Below the pieces are notes generated by a model that was given only the letters and a program-made list of their open reading frames with translations, was not told where the DNA came from and did not search any database. Positions 1-5,953 of a stretch of 34,223 nucleotides of DNA are shown here, in pieces (position 1 is the first letter of the stretch; the number at the start of each line of letters is the position of its first letter). Made by a program: the position numbers and the translations under genes. Source of the DNA: Phycisphaeraceae bacterium. GTDB lineage: Bacteria > Planctomycetota > Phycisphaerae > Phycisphaerales > UBA1924. Where the stretch lies: contig BQJQ01000009.1 in the NCBI GenBank assembly GCA_021604785.1, positions 1 through 34,223 of the forward strand, written 5' to 3'.

Positions 1-2
1 CC

Positions 3-62
3 GGTGGGGCGGTTGGTGGCGGGCAGAAGCCCGAGCCGCCTAAGGGCCCCGCAGGGGGGTGA
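3..62 (+). CDS. possible 3' end of an upstream gene (partial)
   Basis: An open frame enters from the left edge and stops at TGA 60-62. Its 19 visible residues end in a Gly/Pro/Lys-rich tail (QKPEPPKGPAGG). Such low-complexity tails are common at the C-terminus of secretion or cell-envelope proteins, and the next gene is a pseudopilin, but too little is visible to assign a family. It could equally be a chance open frame, since all frames are rather open at this GC content. Confidence 0.25.
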   Translation, partial: GGAVGGGQKPEPPKGPAGG

Positions 63-192
63 GGCGGCCCCGATCGCGGGGCGGTTGGATCATCCGGGCC
101 CGACTTGACGTATAAACCCGTGTGCGGGGGCTCGGCGATCGATGCGGGGCCCCGGCGCGGGGACGAACTGGCGCCTGACCGAGAGACACACC

Positions 193-1086
193 ATGCACGC
201 ACCGAGCCCGCGACGCACCCGGACCCGCCGACGCTCTACCCGCTGGACGCCCGGCGGGGGGTTCACACTCATCGAGTTGCTCGTAGTGCTCGCGATCATG
301 GCGACGCTGATCGCTGTGACGCTGGCCGTCGGATCGTCGGTCGTCCGCGGCGGCAAGGGCGCGCGCACGCGGGATGCGATCCGCGTGCTCGAGCAGGTGC
401 TCGGGGATTACTCGACGGGGATCGATGGCATGCCCGAGCCTGTGCTGCGGCTGCCGGCGGACGTCGCGGAGTATGAGCGGGACGAGCGGAACCTTGTCGA
501 TATCCGGCACATCCCGATCGCGGACGCGCGGTGGGAGGCGCGGGGCGGCGTGATGCTGAACTCGGGCGGGCTGTTCGTGGCGCAGGCGCGTCAGGCGGGG
601 TACGGGAGCGGGATCGAAGGACTCGACGCGAAGCTGATCGCGCAGTACTCGCCCGAGCCGAACCCGGCGACGGTGAGCGAGGCCGAGGCGCACCCGTCGC
701 TGGCGACGGTGATGGACGGGTGGAACCGACCCATCCGGTACGTACACCCGGTGTGGGATGGACAGATCGTCAGCGGCATGCGGGCTGCAGGCGACGCGGG
801 GAGCTACGTCGAAGTCTCGAACAACGACGAGGGGTATCTCTACGACGGGACGAACAGGCGGCAGAAGTGGATCGGCGATGCGGACAAGGTGTTGATCCGG
901 CGGAACCGGATCCTCGAGAGCGAGTTTGAGATGGTGGCCGAGGAGGACCGGGACTCGGACGGCGGGGTGTGCGTGAACGCCGAGAGGCCGTACTTTTACT
1001 CCGCGGGCGCGGACGGGGACCCGGCGACCATCGAGGACAACATCTACACGCAGGACCCGCGTTTCGCGGAGGTCGAGCAGCCCTGA
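193..1086 (+). CDS. type II secretion/pseudopilin-like protein
   Basis: Protein of 297 aa with a class III (type IV prepilin) signal. A basic leader of about 23 residues ends in GGG, and prepilin peptidase should cut before the Phe of FTLIELLVVLAI. Glu at mature position 5 is present, and a hydrophobic helix runs to about residue 45. The rest is a soluble domain without a signature I recognise; it contains WNRPIRY and ends in an acidic stretch. Pseudopilins build the periplasmic piston of type II secretion systems, and planctomycetes carry many stand-alone copies with diverse C-terminal domains, so its partner machine cannot be named. I chose ATG 193 because the leader then has the usual length; the in-frame ATG 142 would add 17 residues. 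No strong ribosome binding site is visible. The class is confident, the exact role is not. Confidence 0.85.
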   Translation: MHAPSPRRTRTRRRSTRWTPGGGFTLIELLVVLAIMATLIAVTLAVGSSVVRGGKGARTRDAIRVLEQVLGDYSTGIDGMPEPVLRLPADVAEYERDERNLVDIRHIPIADARWEARGGVMLNSGGLFVAQARQAGYGSGIEGLDAKLIAQYSPEPNPATVSEAEAHPSLATVMDGWNRPIRYVHPVWDGQIVSGMRAAGDAGSYVEVSNNDEGYLYDGTNRRQKWIGDADKVLIRRNRILESEFEMVAEEDRDSDGGVCVNAERPYFYSAGADGDPATIEDNIYTQDPRFAEVEQP

Positions 1087-1174
1087 GGCTCGGCGGAGCG
1101 TCCGAGATCCAGCCCCGCCGGGGCGATCTTCGGGGCGGCGGGCAGGAAACCTGCCGGTGATATGGGGATGGGTG

Positions 1175-1201
1175 TTGATCCGGGCGGGCGTGGGCTATGA
1201 T
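1175..1201 (+). promoter_or_regulatory. probable promoter of tRNA-Pro
   Basis: A -10-like TATGAT (1196-1201) lies 12 nt before the tRNA, preceded by TTGATC (1175-1180). The 15-nt spacer is shorter than the usual 17, so the -35 assignment is weaker than the -10. A start near 1208 would give a very short tRNA leader. A small hairpin (GGCAGG-AAA-CCTGCC, 1141-1155) lies just upstream, after the pseudopilin gene, with no T-tract. Confidence 0.45.
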
Positions 1202-1212
1202 CGTCGCACATC

Positions 1213-1286
1213 CGGGGTGTAGCGCAGCTTGGTAGCGCGTCTCGTTCGGGACGAGAAGGTCGGAGGTTCAAATCCTCTCACCCCGA
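1213..1286 (+). tRNA. tRNA-Pro (anticodon CGG)
   Basis: A full cloverleaf can be drawn. The acceptor CGGGGTG pairs with CACCCCG (1279-1285) and is followed by discriminator A. The D-arm is GCGC-AGCTTGGTA-GCGC. The anticodon stem TCTCG/CGAGA encloses loop TTCGGGA, giving anticodon CGG, which reads the proline codon CCG. The T-arm is GGAGG-TTCAAAT-CCTCT, with one non-Watson-Crick pair. The 3' CCA is not encoded (TGA follows), so it must be added by the CCA-adding enzyme. The acceptor beginning with CGGGG and the discriminator A fit bacterial proline tRNA identity. Confidence 0.95.
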
Positions 1287-1298
1287 TTGACGATTACG

Positions 1299-1330
1299 GA
1301 TGGCCTCGGCGATTGCCTGGGCCATCGTTT
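1299..1330 (+). terminator. possible terminator after tRNA-Pro
   Basis: GATGGCC (1299-1305) pairs with GGCCATC (1320-1326). Inside, GGC (1308-1310) pairs with GCC (1315-1317) around a GATT loop, giving a long hairpin with one symmetric internal loop. It starts 12 nt after the tRNA and is followed by GTTTATG. The T-run is short, so this may be only a weak terminator or a processing structure. Confidence 0.4.
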
Positions 1331-1414
1331 ATGACGGGGTTCGAACGTGTCTCGCCGATCTAAGGCGGGAGCCGCGAGATCGAAACTCCGGGGTCGGTTC
1401 AACTCACAGCGCGA

Positions 1415-1909
1415 TCAGAGTTGCCAGAGGCCGTGGTCGATTCCGCCGAGGATGTAGATCGAGAATGTGCCCTGGCCGGGGATCTCCATTGGCGGTATCG
1501 CCAGCTCGGCGCCGGCCTTCTCGGCAGCCTTGATGGCAGCCTCGATGTCATCCACCAGGACATACGGCCGCACGACCGGCGTTTCCGAATCTCGCATTGG
1601 TGCGCGCACGCCGATGCGTCCTCCACCGTTGAGATTGGCTGTGCGGGCGTTGCCGAACTCGGCGATTGGGGCGCTGAAGACGACGCCGTGTGTCTCGGCC
1701 AAGACCTCGCACGTTTCCTTCACCGCGGGCGTGACAATCTCGAGGTAATGCACTCTCATGGCCCTCGCATCTGGCTGTTTCTCAGCGCGACTCTCTGGCT
1801 GTGCGTCCGCATGCCCTCGACCAGTTGAGTCTTGATCGCTTGCTGCAACGCCGAGAAGCAGCACTGGTGCGAGGCAAAGAACGCTCAGACGTAACGGTGA
1901 TAACTTCAT
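1415..1909 (-). CDS. VOC (glyoxalase-fold) protein with signal peptide
   Basis: Protein of 164 aa. The first about 22 residues (MKLSPLRLSVLCLAPVLLLG) look like a Sec signal or membrane anchor, followed by a polar linker and one glyoxalase/bleomycin-resistance-type domain from about residue 53. That domain opens VHYLEIVTP and ends PGQGTFSIYILGGIDHGLWQL, the usual beta-alpha-beta-beta-beta layout. The substrate is unknown; VOC proteins range from metal-dependent lyases and dioxygenases to simple binding proteins. The start at ATG 1909 overlaps the stop of the preceding VOC gene as ATGA, which argues for translational coupling and against the longer in-frame start. With arsR and the first VOC gene it forms a three-gene unit. 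A periplasmic or surface location is inferred only from the signal. Confidence 0.8.
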   Translation of the reverse strand: MKLSPLRLSVLCLAPVLLLGVAASDQDSTGRGHADAQPESRAEKQPDARAMRVHYLEIVTPAVKETCEVLAETHGVVFSAPIAEFGNARTANLNGGGRIGVRAPMRDSETPVVRPYVLVDDIEAAIKAAEKAGAELAIPPMEIPGQGTFSIYILGGIDHGLWQL

Positions 1910-2301
1910 GATTCCATGCTCCCTTGCGTGATCTGGATGAGGTTTCCGCATGTATCGTCGAAGACGGCTGCGGTGATGGTGCCGTAATCGATGGATGGCT
2001 GGGTGAATCGAACGCCCAGTGATTTAAGTCGCTGGTGTTCGGCGGCGATGTCTCGCACGGCGAACGACGTGAACGGGATGCCGTCCTTGACGAGTGCGGA
2101 CTTGAACGGTTTGACCGCGGGGTGCTCGTCGGGCTCGAGGCAGAGCTCGGTGCCATCGGGATCCTCGGGGGACACAACCGTGATCCAGCGGTGCTCCCCC
2201 ATGGGGATGTCGTGCTTCTTCTGAAAGCCCAGCGTCTCGGTGTAGAAGCGGAGCGCCTTCTCTTGATCGTCGACGGGCACGCTCGACTGGGTGATTCTCA
2301 T
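1906..2301 (-). CDS. VOC (glyoxalase-fold) protein, cytoplasmic
   Basis: Protein of 131 aa and a single VOC domain. It opens with the typical strand and helix (SVPVDDQEKALRFYTETLGF), has HRWITVVSPEDPDGTELCLE in the middle, and ends with DDTCGNLIQITQ, the strand that often carries a metal ligand. Homologues are usually annotated as glyoxalase or extradiol-dioxygenase superfamily and often sit beside ArsR regulators. I chose ATG 2301 because AAAGGAG lies 9 nt upstream on the minus strand; an earlier start at 2334 would bury that site. Its stop overlaps the start of the secreted VOC gene by 4 nt. Substrate unknown; no catalytic claim is made. Confidence 0.88.
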   Translation of the reverse strand: MRITQSSVPVDDQEKALRFYTETLGFQKKHDIPMGEHRWITVVSPEDPDGTELCLEPDEHPAVKPFKSALVKDGIPFTSFAVRDIAAEHQRLKSLGVRFTQPSIDYGTITAAVFDDTCGNLIQITQGSMES

Positions 2302-2350
2302 GAGTCCTTGCTCCTTTGTTCGTTGGGAAGCCATCGTTCGCTGATGGCTC

Positions 2351-2587
2351 TTAATGGTTCTCGTTGAACCAATGAAACTTGTACCGGCCTTCGCGCCGCG
2401 CCATCACCAAGCTGGCAGACTGCAAAACCTCCAAGCGCTGCGAGATCGCCTGACGAGAAGAGCCGATGCCGTGTTTCATGGTCAATCTGCGGCAGAGTTC
2501 AAACAGCGACTGCCCATCTCGCTCGATCAGGTCATCCAAAAACGCCCGCCTGGTTGGGTCGGCGATGGCTCGGTACAGATCATCCAT
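2351..2587 (-). CDS. ArsR-family winged-helix regulator
   Basis: Small protein of 78 aa. The opening MDDLYRAIADPTRRAFLDDL matches the first helix of ArsR/SmtB repressors, and SSRQAISQRLEVLQSASLV is the recognition helix-turn-helix, followed by the wing (ARREGRYKFHWF). No CxC metal site of the ArsR or SmtB kind is visible, so it more likely belongs to the large group of ArsR proteins that pair with VOC or START-domain genes and do not sense arsenic. It is first in an operon with two VOC genes (50-nt gap to the next). ATG 2587 lacks a clear Shine-Dalgarno, in line with the very short leader expected from the predicted promoter. It probably represses its own operon. Confidence 0.87.
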   Translation of the reverse strand: MDDLYRAIADPTRRAFLDDLIERDGQSLFELCRRLTMKHGIGSSRQAISQRLEVLQSASLVMARREGRYKFHWFNENH

Positions 2588-2601
2588 GGGCAACTCGACG
2601 G

Positions 2602-2631
2602 AGCATACGCAAGTGCTTGCTTGCGTGTCCG
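2602..2631 (-). promoter_or_regulatory. predicted promoter of the arsR-VOC-VOC operon with operator in the spacer
   Basis: On the minus strand, CGGACA (2626-2631) and TATGCT (2602-2607) are spaced by 18 nt. An inverted repeat with 7-nt arms, ACGCAAG (2607-2613) and CTTGCGT (2620-2626), fills the spacer exactly and touches both hexamers. A dimeric regulator bound here would block RNA polymerase. The expected start of transcription (about 2595) is only about 8 nt from the arsR start codon. The hexamers each match 4 of 6 consensus bases. Confidence 0.5.
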
Positions 2632-2827
2632 CCCGCGAGAGCTATGGGGGGCGTTGGGGCTGCCTTCACGCTCAGCGTCAATCCGCTTGTACTTTTGCCA
2701 TTGAGTCTTCCGGTCCCTTGCAATTCGCGCAATGTTGCGGAGCCGGTGGCCCGCTTCTTCGCGGACGATTCGTCAGCGTGAATCCCGGCCCGTGACGACG
2801 CGGTCGAGATCGTCGACGCCAAGGGCG

Positions 2828-3388
2828 GTGCTCGTTTCAGAGCCGGTCTTGCTACGCGCGCTTTGCTCCGAGGGCTTGCTTTCGGTGGACGCCGCGGAAG
2901 ATCCCGAGCATCCCGGGGTCTTGTGGCTGACGTTCAAGAGCCACGAGATCGGGTTGAGCTATGTGTCGGCTCAGGAGATCAGGGCGCCATCCCCGAAGCC
3001 CGATAGCGACGGGCGTCGGCTGAAGATCTCGGAAGTGCAGATCAGTAAGCCGACCAAGACGCAGTTTCTCGACATGTTCGTCCATGAGGACATCGTTGCC
3101 AATCCCGCGCCCGAGCTCGAGGTGGTTTCGGAATCGATGAGGTGGCACCGTGATCCCGAGAGCTCGAGGCTCTCGGAGCGGCTGCCCGCAACGGAGCAGG
3201 CGAGCGTCGTAAGGCACGGGTTCAGTGCGGCGGACTCTCCCGATGTCCCGCGATCCGCGGACGTGCTTGAGCACGCGTTCACAAAGATGTCGTGGACAGA
3301 GCCGGAGCGGTTTCAACTCGTACGATGCCGGGTTGGGTATCCGATGATGGGCGCACTCATTCGGCTGAGTGTTCCCGTCTCGGGCTGA
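2828..3388 (+). CDS. hypothetical protein
   Basis: About 186 aa if it starts at GTG 2828; the frame stays open upstream to 2732, and GTG 2792 is another choice. Codon use from about 2860 onward is clearly coding (G or C in most third positions), and the protein reads as a soluble globular domain. Phrases include HPGVLWLTFKSHEIGLSYVS, KISEVQISKPTKTQFLDMF and a C-terminal PERFQLVRCRVGYPMMGALI. There is no signal peptide, membrane segment or motif I recognise. The antisense frame over the same stretch is also long but His/Arg/Pro-rich and unlike a protein. No ribosome binding site fixes the start. Function unknown. Confidence 0.5.
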   Translation: MLVSEPVLLRALCSEGLLSVDAAEDPEHPGVLWLTFKSHEIGLSYVSAQEIRAPSPKPDSDGRRLKISEVQISKPTKTQFLDMFVHEDIVANPAPELEVVSESMRWHRDPESSRLSERLPATEQASVVRHGFSAADSPDVPRSADVLEHAFTKMSWTEPERFQLVRCRVGYPMMGALIRLSVPVSG

Positions 3389-3565
3389 GAGCGGGCATGC
3401 TCGCGGGGGAGCCCGCAAAGATGTGTGTCGCTTGGGGCAGTTACTCGATCACAAGATGATGGCGAGCCGGCGCGTCGAGGTGAGAGGGTTGTTGACGCTT
3501 GGCGAGCCGGGGTCCCATTGTTGGGCCGGCTGGTCGCCCCGCTTGCAGGTCACGTACGCTTGTGT

Positions 3566-4945
3566 ATGGAAGAACAACCGGGCGGTGTGGTCGATGAAGT
3601 CTGTGATCCGCGGGAGCTGTTGGAGCTCATGAGGGCGGGTGATCAGGGCGCGGTCCTGGCGGTGTTGGATCGGATGGGCACCGCGGACGAGGTGCTGGCG
3701 TTTTCGCGCCTGCCCGAGGACGCCCGGGGCGAGTTGCTCCTGCTCATGGGCCCCGAACGGGCGGCGGATCTGATCCAGGCGCTGCCCGAGCCGCTGGCGT
3801 CGGACGCGTTCGAGGCGCTCGAGCCGGCCGACGCGGCGCGGATTCTCGAGCGGATGCCTAGCAACGAGCAGGCGGATGTCATCGGCGAGCTGGATGACGA
3901 TGACGCCGGGGCGATCATCGGGCACCTGAGCGAAGAGGACGCGCACGAGATGCGGCGCCTCGTGGCGTACCCCGACGACGTCGCGGGTGGGCTGATGGTG
4001 ACGGAGTACCTGTCATACGCCGTGAACGCGCGTGTGGCCGAGGTCATCGAGGACCTGGGCACGAACGCGGAGGAGTACGCGCACTACGACATCCAATATG
4101 CCTACGTGACCGATGAGCACGGCGGCTTGGTCGGCGTGCTCCGCATGCGGGACCTTCTGCTGGCGCCGAGGAACAAGCCACTCCGCGACGTGATGATCCC
4201 CAGCCCGGTGTCGGTGGGGGACCACGACCCGCTCGAGCGGCTGGTCCGGTTTTTCGACGAGAACCGGTTCTTTGGCGTGCCCGTGCTCGATGACACGGGC
4301 GCGTTGTGCGGCGTGGTCCACCGTGTGGCCGTCGAAACGGCGGTCGCCGAGCACGGAGACCGGATGTACCTGAGTGCGCAGGGCATCGTCGGCGGCGAGG
4401 AGCTGCGGTCGATGCCGCTGCTGCTGCGCGCCCGGCGCCGGCTGTCGTGGCTCAGCGTGAACATCGTGCTCAACATGGTCGCTGCGAGCGTGATCGCGAT
4501 GCACCAGGACACGCTTGAGGCGGTCATCGCGTTGGCCGTCTTCCTGCCCATCATCTCGGACATGAGCGGGTGCTCGGGGAATCAGGCGGTCGCGGTGAGC
4601 ATGCGCGAGCTGACACTGGGCGTGGTGCGCCCGACCGAGATCGCTCGGACGGTTCTCGCGGAAGTCTCGGTGGGGCTGATCAACGGGCTGGTGCTGGGGC
4701 TCCTGCTCGGTGTCGTCGCGTTGGTGTGGAAGGGGAACCCGTACCTCGGCATGGTCGTGGGGGGGGCGTTGATGCTCAACACGGTCGTCGCGGTGGTAAT
4801 CGGGGGGGCCGTGCCGCTGGTGCTCAAGCGGGCGAAGGTGGACCCGGCGATCGCGGCGGGGCCGATCCTCACGACCGTCACCGACATGTGCGGGTTCTTC
4901 ATCGTCCTGACGTTCGCGTCGTCGATGCTCTCTCGGCTCACTTGA
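3566..4945 (+). CDS. mgtE: MgtE-family magnesium transporter
   Basis: Protein of 459 aa, the normal MgtE length. Residues 15-130 form the acidic helical N domain (repeated LxxLP/DA motifs, ERMPSNEQADVIGELDDDD). Residues about 131-260 are two CBS domains (DVAGGLMVTEYLS, then DVMIPSPVSVGDHDPL). Residues about 290-459 hold five membrane helices. The last helices carry GPILTTVTDMCGFF, whose Asp440 matches the pore Asp that binds Mg2+ in MgtE. The N and CBS domains normally sense cytoplasmic Mg2+ and close the pore. The segment before TM3 reads SDMSGCSGNQAVAV, unlike the more common GMGGNAGTQS version. ATG 3566 places the N domain correctly; a longer frame to 3425 adds 47 residues of non-domain sequence. 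No Mg2+ riboswitch is evident upstream. Confidence 0.93.
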   Translation: MEEQPGGVVDEVCDPRELLELMRAGDQGAVLAVLDRMGTADEVLAFSRLPEDARGELLLLMGPERAADLIQALPEPLASDAFEALEPADAARILERMPSNEQADVIGELDDDDAGAIIGHLSEEDAHEMRRLVAYPDDVAGGLMVTEYLSYAVNARVAEVIEDLGTNAEEYAHYDIQYAYVTDEHGGLVGVLRMRDLLLAPRNKPLRDVMIPSPVSVGDHDPLERLVRFFDENRFFGVPVLDDTGALCGVVHRVAVETAVAEHGDRMYLSAQGIVGGEELRSMPLLLRARRRLSWLSVNIVLNMVAASVIAMHQDTLEAVIALAVFLPIISDMSGCSGNQAVAVSMRELTLGVVRPTEIARTVLAEVSVGLINGLVLGLLLGVVALVWKGNPYLGMVVGGALMLNTVVAVVIGGAVPLVLKRAKVDPAIAAGPILTTVTDMCGFFIVLTFASSMLSRLT

Positions 4946-4957
4946 GCGCGGCGGCGG

Positions 4958-5953
4958 TCAGCGTTCCGACGCTTCGGTGGGCAGGCCCACGGTGAACGCC
5001 CGCGGCTCGAACGCGTCGAGCGTGAACTGTTCCTGCTGGCCCGGCCAGTGCAGCGTCATGGTGCGCGCGGCGGGGCGGTATTCCGCGACGTACAGCGTCC
5101 CCGACGCGTGGGCGTAGTTGTGCTGCCAGAGCGGGGGACGGAGGAAGGCGCCCAACGCGTCGGCTGCGGACGCGGGCCCGGCGGTGAGCGATTCGAGCTC
5201 GGCGAGACGCTCGACGCTCTGCGTGTGCTGGCAGTACGCGGGCCAGTCCACCGTGGATTGGTGGTTGCTCGAAGCCCGGCGGGTGACGAACCGCGTCGGC
5301 ACGTCCGGACCGGTGTAGGCGGTGACGAACGCCCCGGACGCGTCGGCGATCACGAACGTGTAAGGCATGTAGACCGGGACGCGGGCGAGCGCATCCTTCG
5401 CATCATCCACGGTGGCGCAGGTCTCGAGGATGTACCGGGTGACGAGGGGTGCTGCGAACCCGGGGCCCAGGGCGTCGCGCCCGCCGAAGGCGAGGGCGAT
5501 GGCGAGCCCGTGATCGTTGATGCCGTCGAGGGCGCCCCAGAGGCAGTCGGCCATCGCGAGCGTCGGGCGACCGAGCCAGGCGCTGCGGAGGACGAGGTCG
5601 TCGAGCAGCGCCGGGTGGTGGTCGTAGCTGCGAAGGAGGACGGGGCCGTCGTCATCGAGGACGATCTGCGAGCACCCGCGCACGACGCGCGGCGGATTGT
5701 AGAGGGAGAGGAACGTCGCGATGGCATCCCCGCCGCCGAACGCCTCGAGCAGCCGTTCGTAGACCGGGAACAGCTCGGGCATGTGGGCGCGGATCTGCGC
5801 GGCGCCGCCGATCTCCGGCGGAGGGCTCGCGCGGCGCATCCACCGCCGGTACGCGGGCCAATACTCGGCAAAAACGCTCGCGAGCGCGGCGCCGGCAGGG
5901 TCGTCGTTGATGGCCCGGAACGCGATGGCCGTCGGGATGGCGCGCCCTGTCAT
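4958..5953 (-). CDS. C45-type Ntn-hydrolase / acyl-CoA:6-APA acyltransferase-like
   Basis: Protein of 331 aa. Its core resembles the C45 (isopenicillin N acyltransferase-like) and choloylglycine hydrolase branch of Ntn-hydrolases. Cys94 in VVRGCSQIVL is the likely nucleophile, followed by a strand and LLRSYDHHP at the usual NxD position. Then come ALDGINDHGLAIALAFGG, the family's GmNexGL-like loop, and ASSNHQS further on. In this family the Cys may need to be freed by self-cleavage of the preceding residues, here about 93. Members cut or transfer linear amide bonds. It is the last gene of the six-gene operon and its ATG overlaps the stop of the ATP-grasp gene (ATGA), so the two products are probably made in similar amounts. 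The substrate is inferred to be an amide made by its neighbours. Only 12 nt separate its stop from the convergent mgtE. Confidence 0.78.
   Translation of the reverse strand: MTGRAIPTAIAFRAINDDPAGAALASVFAEYWPAYRRWMRRASPPPEIGGAAQIRAHMPELFPVYERLLEAFGGGDAIATFLSLYNPPRVVRGCSQIVLDDDGPVLLRSYDHHPALLDDLVLRSAWLGRPTLAMADCLWGALDGINDHGLAIALAFGGRDALGPGFAAPLVTRYILETCATVDDAKDALARVPVYMPYTFVIADASGAFVTAYTGPDVPTRFVTRRASSNHQSTVDWPAYCQHTQSVERLAELESLTAGPASAADALGAFLRPPLWQHNYAHASGTLYVAEYRPAARTMTLHWPGQQEQFTLDAFEPRAFTVGLPTEASER

Noticed and set aside
106-117. TTGACG directly followed by TATAAA upstream of the pseudopilin gene
   Set aside because: The two promoter-like hexamers abut with no spacer, so they cannot act as a normal -35/-10 pair.
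2580-2822. Possible small minus-strand gene upstream of arsR
   Set aside because: It would cover the predicted arsR promoter and operator, has no domain, and uses a codon pattern unlike its neighbours.
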